A DNA stretch of 64,000 nucleotides. Source: Aquisalimonas lutea (lineage in GTDB: Bacteria > Pseudomonadota > Gammaproteobacteria > Nitrococcales > Aquisalimonadaceae). This document shows positions 8,286 through 17,929 of this stretch, piece after piece. The DNA is taken from contig NZ_JAUFPK010000001.1 of the NCBI RefSeq assembly GCF_030409225.1, positions 1,975,566 through 2,039,565 of the forward strand. Reading direction: 5' to 3'. Every line of letters begins with the position of its first letter. The stretch's first letter is position 1. The notes below the pieces were generated by a model, which was given only the letters and a program-made list of their open reading frames with translations, ran no database searches and was not told the DNA's origin. The position numbers were made by a program, and so were the translations under genes.

Positions 8286-10104
8286 GGTGCTGCTCGCTCC
8301 CGTCCTCCGCCGCGGCGGGCTGCAGGCGCACGCGGAAGCGCGCGCCGCCCAGGTCGCCGGTCTCGGCGGTGATGGTACCGCCCATGCCCACGACGATGCG
8401 CTCGGCGATGGCGAGCCCCAGGCCGACGCCCTCGCCGGAGCTCTTGGTGGTGAAGAAGGGTTCGAAGACCTCCCGCCCGTCGCCGGCAAGGCCCGGGCCG
8501 TTGTCGTCCACCAGCAGCTCCGGTGCCTGCTCCGGGCAGCGGATGCGCACGCGCAGGCGGGGTGACGCCGTGTCCGCCAGGGCGTCGGCGGCATTCTGCA
8601 GCAGGTTGACGATGACCTGCTCCATGCGCACCGGCTCCCCCTGGGCGTGGACCGGCGCGTCCGGCATGTCCAGCTCCGGCTCCAGCCCGCGGCGCCGGAG
8701 GGTGGGCTGCACCAGGTGCAGGGCGTTGTGCACGCTGCGCTGCAGCTCGAACGGGCCGTTGTCCTCGGAGCTCTTGCGCGCGTAGGTCTTGAGCTGCTGC
8801 GCCATGGACGCCATGCGCTGCACCAGCATCTCCACCTGGCCGAGCACCTCGTTGAGCTCGTCGGTATCGCCGTTGCGCAGCAGCAGCCGCGCCGAGGCCA
8901 CGTTGGTCTGCACGGCGGCCAGCGGCTGGTTGATCTCGTGGGCGACCGAGGCGGACATCTGGCCCAGCGCTGCCATCTTGGCCGCCTGCACCAGCTCCGC
9001 CTCGGCGTTGCGCAGCTCCTGCTCGGTGCGGCGGCGGACCTCCACCTCGTCCTGGAGCTGGCGGTTGATGGCGCGGATGCGGTCGGCGTCCTCCGCCTCG
9101 CGCCGGGAGATGAGCTTCTCGCGGCGCTCGCGGATGTACAGCAGCAGGAAGTACACGGCCGTGGCCAGGGTGAGCAGGCCCACCCAGACGGCGGTGGTCT
9201 GGGTCCGCAGCGGCGCCGCCGGGGAGAGGTAGTACAGGTCCCAGTCCTGCTCGGGCAGCTCGCGGGTGCCGGCGAGATAGGCCGTGCCGTTGACGGTCAC
9301 ACGGCCGTCGTTGCTTGCAAAATCCAGCGGCGGCAGCGGGTTGGGGCCGTAGGAAGGCACCACCGGCTCCTCGCGCAGCCGGCCGCCGGGCAGGTAGTGA
9401 TAGCGCCACTCGTCGCGGCTGGTGAGAAAGACCACGCCGTGCTCGTCGGCGGCGAACACCGCCTCGCCGCCCTCGGCCCAGCCCGCCTCGACGCTGGTGA
9501 GATCGATCTTGACCACCGCCACGCCCAGGATCTCGCCGTCCACGCGGATGGGCCGCGACATGTAGTAGCCGGGCTCGCGGCTGGTGGTGCCGATGGCGAA
9601 ATAGCCGCCGGGCTCGCCGGCCATGGCGTCCTGGAAGTAGGGACGGAAGGAGAAGTCGCCGCCCATGAAGCTGTCCGGCTGGCGCCAGTTGCTGGTGGCC
9701 ACGGTGACGCCGTCGCGGTTCATGATGTAGATGACGTCCGCCTCGGAGTCGTCCACGGCGGCTTCCAGGTAGCGGTTGGTGTCGTAGACGGCAGTGCGGT
9801 CCCGGAGCACCTCGGCCACCTGCCCGGTCTGGGCGACCAGGTAGGGTACCGAGCGGTAGCGCTGGAGCTCGCCGAGGATCGTGCGCTCGTACAGGTTGAG
9901 GCGCTCGGCAATGATCTGCCGCGTCTCGTGCTCCAGCCGCTCGCCGACGACCTGGGCCCCCTGCCAGACCAGGAGCACGGCGATCACCGCGTAGACCGCG
10001 CTGAAGCCCGCCCACGACAGGCGCCGTCGCCGCCGCCCGGTGGTGGTTGCCGGAAGGGGTGCGTCGGTTCCCGCATCCGCGGTGGTCGTGTCCCGGTTCG
10101 TCAC
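8278..10104 (-). CDS. DctB-type sensor histidine kinase
   Basis: Inner-membrane sensor kinase of 608 residues. One membrane helix (LSWAGFSAVYAVIAVLLVWQ) near the N-terminus and another before the kinase core (AVWVGLLTLATAVYFLLLYI) enclose a periplasmic double-Cache-like sensor of about 280 residues containing YIMNRDGVTVATSNW and FSFRPYFQDAMAG. A short coiled coil leads to the HisKA box ASVAHEINQPLAAV, then an ATPase domain with N and G boxes (NLLQNAADAL, DNGPGL, GLGLAI). The GTG at 10104 is preferred because of the upstream GGAG; longer in-frame starts (10182, 10254) lack a ribosome site. It is paired with the regulator at 6936-8285 and probably senses the TRAP substrate. Confidence 0.92.
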   Translation of the reverse strand: MTNRDTTTADAGTDAPLPATTTGRRRRRLSWAGFSAVYAVIAVLLVWQGAQVVGERLEHETRQIIAERLNLYERTILGELQRYRSVPYLVAQTGQVAEVLRDRTAVYDTNRYLEAAVDDSEADVIYIMNRDGVTVATSNWRQPDSFMGGDFSFRPYFQDAMAGEPGGYFAIGTTSREPGYYMSRPIRVDGEILGVAVVKIDLTSVEAGWAEGGEAVFAADEHGVVFLTSRDEWRYHYLPGGRLREEPVVPSYGPNPLPPLDFASNDGRVTVNGTAYLAGTRELPEQDWDLYYLSPAAPLRTQTTAVWVGLLTLATAVYFLLLYIRERREKLISRREAEDADRIRAINRQLQDEVEVRRRTEQELRNAEAELVQAAKMAALGQMSASVAHEINQPLAAVQTNVASARLLLRNGDTDELNEVLGQVEMLVQRMASMAQQLKTYARKSSEDNGPFELQRSVHNALHLVQPTLRRRGLEPELDMPDAPVHAQGEPVRMEQVIVNLLQNAADALADTASPRLRVRIRCPEQAPELLVDDNGPGLAGDGREVFEPFFTTKSSGEGVGLGLAIAERIVVGMGGTITAETGDLGGARFRVRLQPAAAEDGSEQHHE

Positions 10105-10268
10105 CGTTGCTCCGCAATGGCCTCTGGCTCCTGCAGTCCATGATGCGGCGTTCGCCCGTGGGCTGCCATCAAAGATCCTCATTGGTCGCCGCGCCGCGGT
10201 TTCGGCAAGGATGTGCCGTACCGCGCGGCCAACCGGCCCCGGGGTCAAGGACAAATAAAGGAGGAGAC

Positions 10269-11252
10269 ATGATGACCAACGTACACAACGGAACTCTGGC
10301 CGCCCTGGTCTGTGCCGGCGTGCTGGCGGCGACGGCGGCGGGTGCCGCCGAGGACCGCTCCGACTGGCCGGCCAGCATCACGGTGGGCACCGCCAGCCAG
10401 GGCGGCACCTACTACATCTACGGCACCGGCTGGGCGGACATGGTGGCCAAGGAGCTGGACATCAACGCCGGCGCCGAGGTCACCGGCGGGCCGGTGCAGA
10501 ACGCCACGCTGGTGGAGACCGGCGACCACGACTTCGGCATGGTGACCATGGGCCCGGCGCGCCTGGCCTGGGACGGCGAGAGCGAGCTGGCACCGGGCAT
10601 GGAGCACCGGAGCATCCGCGCGGTGTTCCCCATGTACCAGACCACGCTGCAGATCATCGCCCTGGAGGGCTCCGGCATCGATTCCGTGGAGGATCTCGAC
10701 GGCAAGACCGTGGGTGTGGGGCCGGCCGGGGGCACCGCCGACATGTACCACCCGCAGCTGTTCGAGCTCATGGGGCTGGACGTGGATACTCGCAACGGCG
10801 GCGCCTCGGACCAGGCCGGGCAGCTGCAGGACGGTCTCATCGACGCGTTCGCCTTCGCCGCCGGCATGCCCGTGGCGGCCTTCAGCCAGCTGGAGGCCCA
10901 GGAGGAGGTGAACATCTTCTCCTACGAGAACCACGAGCCCATTCTCGACCAGTACTCGGAGCTGAGCAGCGCCTCCATCCCGGCGGACGTCTACTCGTCG
11001 CTGGACCAGGAAGTGCCGGCGATCTCCGTGTGGAACTTCGCCATCACCCACGAGGACATGCCCGAGTCGCTGGTCTACCAGGTGACCAAGACCATCATGG
11101 AGAACCACGACCGCATGGTGGAGATCCACAAGGCGGGCACGGAGACGGTGCCCGAGAACTTCCGGCACAACGGCTTCATCCCGTGGCACCCGGGCGCGGT
11201 GCGGTGGTTCCAGGAGAACGGCTACGAGATCCCCGAGGATCTGCGTGGATGA
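10269..11252 (+). CDS. TAXI-family TRAP transporter substrate-binding protein
   Basis: Periplasmic receptor of a TRAP transporter, 327 residues. A signal peptide is clear (hydrophobic LAALVCAGVLAATAAGAA, cleavage near AGAAED). The mature start ITVGTASQGGTYYIYGTGWA is the hallmark of the TAXI group, as are GPARLAWDG and GKTVGVGPAGGTADMY. The ribosome site AAGGAGGAGAC precedes two ATG codons. It is followed by an intercistronic stem-loop and then the fused permease gene, and is divergent from the DctBD-like regulators. TAXI receptors bind dicarboxylates or amino acids such as glutamate; the actual ligand is not deducible. Confidence 0.93.
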   Translation: MMTNVHNGTLAALVCAGVLAATAAGAAEDRSDWPASITVGTASQGGTYYIYGTGWADMVAKELDINAGAEVTGGPVQNATLVETGDHDFGMVTMGPARLAWDGESELAPGMEHRSIRAVFPMYQTTLQIIALEGSGIDSVEDLDGKTVGVGPAGGTADMYHPQLFELMGLDVDTRNGGASDQAGQLQDGLIDAFAFAAGMPVAAFSQLEAQEEVNIFSYENHEPILDQYSELSSASIPADVYSSLDQEVPAISVWNFAITHEDMPESLVYQVTKTIMENHDRMVEIHKAGTETVPENFRHNGFIPWHPGAVRWFQENGYEIPEDLRG

Positions 11253-11262
11253 CAGCAACCGG

Positions 11263-11295
11263 CCGCGGGTGCCGGCCATGCGCCGGTGCCCGTGG
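11263..11295 (+). promoter_or_regulatory. Intercistronic stem-loop between receptor and permease genes
   Basis: The RNA would pair 11263-11276 with 11282-11295 (core GGGTGCCGGC against GCCGGTGCCC) using G-U wobbles, with a 5-nt loop. A hairpin in this position can stabilise the upstream message or attenuate, giving more receptor than permease. The role is inferred from position. Confidence 0.45.
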
Positions 11296-11312
11296 TCTAC
11301 GGAGGCACGGGC

Positions 11313-13472
11313 ATGACAGCCACGCAGACGCAGGACAACGGCCCGCGGGAAGACGAAGGCGGCATTCCGCTGGCCAGCAACGAGCGCGACCCGGCCGGTC
11401 CGCTGGGGCTGGCCGTATTCGCCCTGGCGGTGGCGTTCACCGGGTTTCACCTGTTCAGCCTCAACATCGCGCCCATCGAGACGTGGATCTTCCGCATCGT
11501 CCACGTGGCCGGCGGGCTGGTCCTGGGTTTCTGCACCATCGCGGCGGTGACGCTGCAGCCGGATGCCGGTGCCGGCACGGCCGCCGGCCGCGCCCGGCGG
11601 CCCGTGCTGCTGCTGGCGGCGGGCAGTGTTGCCTACGCCGCGGTGCTCATGGGGTGTGCGTGGTTCCTCGCCATCCAGCAGGGCCGGACGGCGCCGCCGG
11701 AGTGGATCGCCGTGCAGGTGGCCGTCGCGCTGCCGCTGGGCGTGCTCGCCGCACTGGCGGCCGCCCGCTGGTGGCCCGGCGGTAGCCGCGCCCCCGGCCT
11801 GGCGGATGCGGCGCTGGCCCTGGCCGCCGTGGTGGTGGCCGCCTGGCTGGTGCTGGGTATCGACCGCTGGCGCATGGTCGCCGGTACACCCATGGTCGGT
11901 TTCAACGACACCCTCATGACCATGACCGGCGTGCTGCTGATCCTGGAGCTCACCCGGCGGGTGGCCGGCTATGCGCTGGTGGTCATCACCGGCGTGTTCC
12001 TGTTCTATGCCTTCGCCGGGCCGTACCTGCCGGGGATTCTCGAGCACCGCGGCTATTCGGTGTCGCGGTTCTTCAGCTACATCTACACCGACAACGGCAT
12101 CCTGGGGCCGACCACGGCGGTGTCGTCCACCTACATCATCCTGTTCATCACCTTCGCCGCCTTCCTGCAGGCGTCGCGGGTGGGTGAGTACTTCGTCAAC
12201 TTCGCCTTCGCCGCCGCCGGTCGGACCCGCGGCGGCCCGGCGAAGGTAGCGGTGTTCGCCTCGGGGCTGATGGGCATGATCAACGGCACCTCGGCCGGCA
12301 ACGTCGCCGCCACGGGCAGCCTGACCATCCCGCTGATGAAGCGCGTGGGCTACCGGGCGCAGAGCGCCGGCGCGGTGGAGTCGGCCGCGTCCACCGGCGG
12401 GCAGCTGGTGCCGCCGATCATGGGCGCCGGGGCGTTCATCATGGCGGAGATCACCGGCGTGCCGTACACCGATATCGCCGTGGCCGCCATCATCCCGGCA
12501 GCGCTGTACTTCCTGTCGATCTACTTCATGGTGGACCTGGAGGCGCGGCGCGACGGCATGCGGGGCCTGCCCGCCGACGAGCTGCCGTCGCTGCGCGGCA
12601 TGCTGCGGCAGGTCTACCTGTTCCTGCCCATCATCATTCTCATCGCCACCCTGTTCGCCGGCTACTCGGTGATCCGCGCGGGGACCGTGGCCATGGTGAG
12701 CGCGGTGGTGGTCTCCTGGCTGACCCCGCACTGGATGGGGCCGCGGGCCATTCTGCGCGCGCTGGCGCTGGGTGCGCGCATGGCCATTCCGCTGGTCGTG
12801 GTGTGCGCCTGCGCCGGCGTGATCGTCGGGGTGATCAGCCTCACCGGCGTGGGCGCCCGCTTCGCCGCCATGCTGCTGGAGGTGGCCGAGGCCAGCCAGC
12901 TTCTGGCCATGTTCTTCGCCATGTGTATCAGCATCCTCCTGGGCATGGGCATGCCTACCACGGCGGCGTACGCGGTGGCGGCCTCCGTGGTGGCGCCGGG
13001 GCTGCAGCAGATGGGCATTCCGCCGCTGGTGGCGCACTTCTTCGTGTTCTACTTCTCCGTGCTGTCGGCCATCACGCCGCCGGTGGCGCTGGCCTCCTAC
13101 GCGGCGGCGGGCATCGCCGGCACCGATCCGCTGCGCACGTCGGTGACATCGTTCAAGGTCGGCCTGGCCGCGTTCATCGTGCCGTTCCTGTTCTTCTACA
13201 GCCCGGCCCTGCTCATGGAGGGCGACGCGGCGGCGATCGTGCGCGTGACGGCGACCGCGGCGCTGGGCGTGTTCCTCCTGGCGGCGTCGGTGCAGGGCTG
13301 GGTCTTCGGGGCCGCGCCGCTGTGGCTGCGCGGAGTCACGCTGGGCGGCGCCCTGCTGATGATCACCGGCGGCTGGATGACGGATATCGCCGGTCTGGCC
13401 GTGGCCCTGGCGGTGTTCGGGCTGCAGCGGCTGCGCACGGCGACGCGGCAGGCCCGGGTGAGCACCGGGTGA
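11313..13472 (+). CDS. TRAP transporter fused permease (DctQ+DctM type)
   Basis: Inner-membrane permease of 719 residues combining the small 4-helix (DctQ) and large 12-helix (DctM) subunits, the usual arrangement for TAXI systems. The N-terminal ~200 residues form the first hydrophobic helices (LGLAVFALAVAFTGFHLFSL and following). The DctM part shows GMINGTSAGNVAATGSLTIP, ESAASTGGQLVPPIMGAGAF and GMGMPTTAAYAVAASVVAP, the conserved ion and substrate sites. The ATG at 11313 has a GGAGG seven bases upstream, better than the in-frame ATG at 11286. It works with the receptor at 10269 to import an organic anion with sodium. Confidence 0.94.
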   Translation: MTATQTQDNGPREDEGGIPLASNERDPAGPLGLAVFALAVAFTGFHLFSLNIAPIETWIFRIVHVAGGLVLGFCTIAAVTLQPDAGAGTAAGRARRPVLLLAAGSVAYAAVLMGCAWFLAIQQGRTAPPEWIAVQVAVALPLGVLAALAAARWWPGGSRAPGLADAALALAAVVVAAWLVLGIDRWRMVAGTPMVGFNDTLMTMTGVLLILELTRRVAGYALVVITGVFLFYAFAGPYLPGILEHRGYSVSRFFSYIYTDNGILGPTTAVSSTYIILFITFAAFLQASRVGEYFVNFAFAAAGRTRGGPAKVAVFASGLMGMINGTSAGNVAATGSLTIPLMKRVGYRAQSAGAVESAASTGGQLVPPIMGAGAFIMAEITGVPYTDIAVAAIIPAALYFLSIYFMVDLEARRDGMRGLPADELPSLRGMLRQVYLFLPIIILIATLFAGYSVIRAGTVAMVSAVVVSWLTPHWMGPRAILRALALGARMAIPLVVVCACAGVIVGVISLTGVGARFAAMLLEVAEASQLLAMFFAMCISILLGMGMPTTAAYAVAASVVAPGLQQMGIPPLVAHFFVFYFSVLSAITPPVALASYAAAGIAGTDPLRTSVTSFKVGLAAFIVPFLFFYSPALLMEGDAAAIVRVTATAALGVFLLAASVQGWVFGAAPLWLRGVTLGGALLMITGGWMTDIAGLAVALAVFGLQRLRTATRQARVSTG

Positions 13473-13554
13473 GGCTGCGGTAGGCTGCGGGATGCCGGCG
13501 GCCCACCGGGCGCCGGCGAGGTGTCGCACGAGAACCGTGTGCCGCCGCCCACGC

Positions 13555-13576
13555 GGGCCCGTTGCGCCACGGGCCC
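13555..13576 (+). terminator. Hairpin after TRAP permease gene
   Basis: GGGCCCGT (13555-13562) and ACGGGCCC (13569-13576) form a perfect 8-bp stem between the TRAP and AEC genes. There is no proper T-tract, so it may be a weak terminator or an attenuating hairpin. Confidence 0.4.
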
Positions 13577-13603
13577 GTTCCGCCTGCCGATCTCGGGGGT
13601 TCC

Positions 13604-14545
13604 GTGGCTGAGCTGATTCATGCACTTGCCGGTGTCTTCGGGCTCATCGTGCTGGGCGCCGTGCTGCGCGCCACCGCCTTCGTGCCCGCGTCCTTCTGGC
13701 CGGCCGTGGAGCGTTTCACCTATTTCCTGGCGCTGCCGGCGCTGCTGGTCCACACCCTGGCCGGGGCGCCTGTGGACGCCATCGAGCCGGTGCGTACGGC
13801 GGCGGCAATCGTGGGCCCCGTGAGCGCGCTGGCGCTCGCCCTCATGTTGATCGCCCTGTACCGGGTGACCGATCCCGGCGCCGGCGCGTTGTTCACCTCG
13901 GGCTTCCAGGGGGCCGTGCGCTCGAACACCTACATCGGCCTGGCGCTGGCCTCGGCGCTGGGCGGCGGGCAGGGCGCCGCGGTGGCGGCGTTCGGGCTGG
14001 CCGTCCTCGTGCCGCTGGTGAACGTCCTCTCGGTGATCAGCCTGTCCTGGTTCGGGGCGGGCGGGAAGGCGTCGTGGCGCCACGCCGGCGGGGCCATCGT
14101 CCGCAATCCGCTGGTGCTGGCCTGCGCCGCGGGCATGGCCGTCAACAGCATGCCGGTCGGGCTCCCGCCGGCGCTGGACCGGTTCCTCGAGGCGCTGGGC
14201 GGCGCCGCGCTGCCCCTGGGGCTCGCGGCCGTGGGAGCCGGGCTGCGTGTCTCGGGCCTAGCGGGGCGGCTCGCGCCGGGCGTCGGCTACTCGATGCTCA
14301 AGCTGCTCGGCCTGCCGCTGCTGTCTCTGGCCGTTGTCGTCGCCATGGATCTGTCGGTGCTCGCGGGCACCGTGGTCGTGCTCCTGGCCGCCTTGCCGAC
14401 ATCGCCCTCCAGCTACGTCCTGGCCCGCCAGATGGGAGGGGACCACGCCTTCATGGCGGCCCTGGTCACGCTGCAGACCCTGCTCGCCGGCGTGACGCTG
14501 CCGGTGGTGCTGTGGCTGTGCCATTGGGTTCTCGGCGGCGGCTGA
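13604..14545 (+). CDS. AEC-family (auxin efflux carrier-like) transporter
   Basis: Inner-membrane carrier of 313 residues with about ten hydrophobic helices in two inverted halves, as in the AEC/MdcF family that moves malonate and other carboxylates. Visible hallmarks are ALPALLVHTLAGAPV, the central FTSGFQGAVRSNTYIGLALA, and the C-terminal AALPTSPSSYVLARQMGGD. The start is taken as the GTG at 13604, preceded by CGGGGGT; an upstream ATG at 13562 adds 14 residues without family resemblance. Its place after the TRAP operon suggests a link to organic acid traffic, but it may have its own promoter. Confidence 0.85.
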   Translation: MAELIHALAGVFGLIVLGAVLRATAFVPASFWPAVERFTYFLALPALLVHTLAGAPVDAIEPVRTAAAIVGPVSALALALMLIALYRVTDPGAGALFTSGFQGAVRSNTYIGLALASALGGGQGAAVAAFGLAVLVPLVNVLSVISLSWFGAGGKASWRHAGGAIVRNPLVLACAAGMAVNSMPVGLPPALDRFLEALGGAALPLGLAAVGAGLRVSGLAGRLAPGVGYSMLKLLGLPLLSLAVVVAMDLSVLAGTVVVLLAALPTSPSSYVLARQMGGDHAFMAALVTLQTLLAGVTLPVVLWLCHWVLGGG

Positions 14546-14620
14546 CGGGGGCTGGCCGGTGGGCTGTTCCGCGGATGCCGGCGAATCGTCCCGGCGCTTG
14601 CGGGGTAGGTCGGGGGAGAG

Positions 14621-14752
14621 GGTCGCGACTGACGTCGCTCCTACGGCGGGCGATGGCAAAGACTTTCCTGAAACCCGCCGTAGGAGCGACGTGAGTCGCG
14701 ACCTTCCAGAGAACCGGATGCCCTGGAAGGTCGCGGCTGAAGCCGCTCCCAC
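14621..14752. repeat. REP-like palindrome cluster
   Basis: Three palindromes. GCGACTGACGTCGC (14624-14645 with CTCCTAC flank) is paired with an inverted GTAGGAGCGACGTGAGTCGC (14679-14701). A third of the type GCGGCTGAAGCCGC lies at about 14730-14752. The spacer carries the recurring CCAGAGAACCGGATGCCCTGG. It separates the convergent AEC and ETF-QO genes. Confidence 0.88.
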
Positions 14753-14777
14753 AGCAGGTTTTCGCGGCCAGGTGCCC

Positions 14778-16439
14778 CTACATGTTCGGGTAGTTGGGCC
14801 CGTCACCGCCCTGGGGGACCACCCACTCGATGTTCTGGGTGGGGTCCTTGATGTCGCAGGTCTTGCAGTGCACGCAGTTCTGGGCGTTGATCTGCAGCCG
14901 CGGGTTGGAGCCGTCGTCGTCGCGCACGATCTCGTAGACCCCGGCCGGGCAGTAGCGCTGCTCCGGGGCGTCGTAGTGCTCCAGGTTGATCTCCACCGGC
15001 ACGCTGTCGTCGGTGAGGGTGAGGTGGCTGGGCTGATCCTCCTCGTGGTTGGTGTTGGAGATGAACACCGACGAGAGCTTGTCGAAGGTCAGCTTGCCGT
15101 CCGGCTTGGGGTAGTCGATGGGCCGGAACTCCGTCTTCGGCCGGATCTGCTCGTGGTCCGCGTGGTTGGCGAACGTCCACGGCGCCTTGCCGCGGAAGAG
15201 GTAGGTATCCAGCGCCGAGTAGGCCATGCCGCCCCAGAGGCCGAACTTGGCCATGGCCGGGCGGATGTTGCGCACGCGGTAGAGCTCGTCCCAGATCCAG
15301 GAGGCCTTGAGGCCGTCCAGGTAGCCAGTGACCTCCTGGCCGGGCGCGTCGCTCTTGCTCAGCGCCTCGAACACCGCCTCGGCGGCCACCATGCCGGACT
15401 TCATGGCGTTGTGCGTGCCCTTGATCTTGGGCACGTTGAGAAAGCCCGCCGAGTCGCCGATGAGCACGCCGCCGGGGAAGTGCACCTTGGGCAGCGACTG
15501 GTAGCCGCCCTCGACCAGCGCCCGGGCGCCGTAGGACACCCGCCGGCCGCCCTCCAGGTACTTGCGGAAGGCCGGGTGGGTCTTCAGCCGCTGCATCTCG
15601 TCGAAGGGCGACAGGTACGGGTTCTGGTAGTCCAGCCCGACCACGTAGCCGATGGAGACCAGGTTGTCCTCCAGGTGGTACATCCAGGAGCCGCCGTAGG
15701 TCTTGCTGTCCACGGGCCAGCCCACCGAGTGCACCACCTTGCCCGGCTCGTGCTGCTCCGGCGGCACCTCCCAGAGCTCCTTGATGCCCAGGCCGTAGGT
15801 TTGCGGGTCGGAGTCGGCGTCCAGCTTGAACCGGCGAATCACCTCCTTGCTGGCCGAGCCGCGGCAGCCCTCGGCGAACAGGGTCTGCTTGGCGTGCAGC
15901 TCGACGCCGGGCTCGTAGTTGGGCCCGGGGGTGCCGTCCTTCTGGATGCCCATGTCGCCGGTGGCGATGCCCTTGACCGAGCCGTCGTCGTGGTAGAGCA
16001 CCTCGGCGGCGGCGAAGCCGGGGTAGATCTCGGCGCCGATGGCCTCGGCCTGTTCCGCCAGCCAGCGGCAGACGTTGCCGAGGCTGACGATGTAGTTGCC
16101 GCTGTTGTGCATCTGCGGCGGGTTGGGCAGCTGGATGGCCTTGTTCGCCGTGAGGTAGAGGAAGCTGTCGTGCTGCGCCGGCGTGTTCAGCGGCGCGCCC
16201 TTGTCCTGCCAGTCGGGGATGAGCTCGTTCAGCGCCCGGGGCTCGATGACGGCGCCGGAGAGGATGTGCGCGCCCACCTCCGAGCCCTTTTCCACCACGC
16301 ACACGGCGAAGTCGTCGTTGCCCGCCTCGACGGCGAGCTGGCGCAGCCGGATCGCCGCCGACAGCCCCGACGGGCCGGCGCCCACGATCAGGACGTCGAA
16401 CTCCATGCTCTCGCGTTCCACGGCTTCGTTGTCGGCCAT
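14778..16439 (-). CDS. Electron transfer flavoprotein-ubiquinone oxidoreductase
   Basis: Membrane-associated enzyme that passes electrons from reduced ETF to quinone, coupling acyl-CoA dehydrogenases to respiration. At 553 residues it matches the family. The FAD motif [17 protein letters not shown] lies at residues 15-31, and [10 protein letters not shown] and [13 protein letters not shown] follow. The C-terminal iron-sulfur region has cysteines in YCPAGVYE and [18 protein letters not shown], which bind the 4Fe-4S cluster. The ATG at 16439 follows a strong GGAGGT. It lies 71 bases after the glutaryl-CoA dehydrogenase gene on the same strand, so the dehydrogenase and its electron outlet form one operon. 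Confidence 0.96.
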   Translation of the reverse strand: MADNEAVERESMEFDVLIVGAGPSGLSAAIRLRQLAVEAGNDDFAVCVVEKGSEVGAHILSGAVIEPRALNELIPDWQDKGAPLNTPAQHDSFLYLTANKAIQLPNPPQMHNSGNYIVSLGNVCRWLAEQAEAIGAEIYPGFAAAEVLYHDDGSVKGIATGDMGIQKDGTPGPNYEPGVELHAKQTLFAEGCRGSASKEVIRRFKLDADSDPQTYGLGIKELWEVPPEQHEPGKVVHSVGWPVDSKTYGGSWMYHLEDNLVSIGYVVGLDYQNPYLSPFDEMQRLKTHPAFRKYLEGGRRVSYGARALVEGGYQSLPKVHFPGGVLIGDSAGFLNVPKIKGTHNAMKSGMVAAEAVFEALSKSDAPGQEVTGYLDGLKASWIWDELYRVRNIRPAMAKFGLWGGMAYSALDTYLFRGKAPWTFANHADHEQIRPKTEFRPIDYPKPDGKLTFDKLSSVFISNTNHEEDQPSHLTLTDDSVPVEINLEHYDAPEQRYCPAGVYEIVRDDDGSNPRLQINAQNCVHCKTCDIKDPTQNIEWVVPQGGDGPNYPNM

Positions 16440-16510
16440 TGTCGTACCTCCTGCTGACGCGGGCCGGCGTTCGCTGCGGGCCGGCCCGCGGCCCTCGTGG
16501 GTGCCTGTTC

Positions 16511-17689
<1,179 letters not shown>

Positions 17690-17757
17690 TGCGGACCTCC
17701 GAAGTCGGTGTTCGTGTAGAGCCTGCTTCCCGCGGAGCTCTTCGGGCTTCGGCCGGG

Positions 17758-17866
17758 GCGCGGGCGGGGGCATCCGGTCACGGACACGCCGTGAATACGT
17801 CCCTGTAGGCTCGTCACAGGCCATCCCTGGCCTGTACGGTCCGTGACCGGATGCCCCCGCCCGCGC
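17758..17866. repeat. Large nested palindromic element, copy 2
   Basis: Perfect 28-nt inverted repeat (17758-17785 against 17839-17866) enclosing inner palindromes such as CAGGCCATCCCTGGCCTG (17817-17834) and ACGTCCCTGTAGG. The core CCGGTCACGGACACGC...GGTCCGTGACCGG is shared with the element at 1154-1265; the outer arm is different but again self-complementary. It sits between the thiolase and glutaryl-CoA dehydrogenase genes. Confidence 0.82.
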
Positions 17867-17929
17867 TTAGCAGCATGCAGCCCTAACGGCTTGTTTGAAA
17901 GGTTGTCATTGTCCTTGCGTGGGACGATG

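Noticed and set aside
10183-10198. GG-N10-GC arrangement (GG at 10184, GC at 10196) as a sigma-54 promoter for the TRAP operon
   Set aside because: Only the dinucleotides match; the TGGCAC and TTGC context is missing, and such matches are frequent by chance at this GC content.
11780-11792. Second ops-like sequence (GGCGGTAGCCGCG)
   Set aside because: It lies inside the TRAP permease gene and departs from the core at the essential GCGTG end.
10245-13625. Minus-strand open frame of 1126 codons opposite the TRAP genes
   Set aside because: Low-complexity His/Arg/Gln composition and full overlap with clear TRAP receptor and permease genes; a shadow of high GC.
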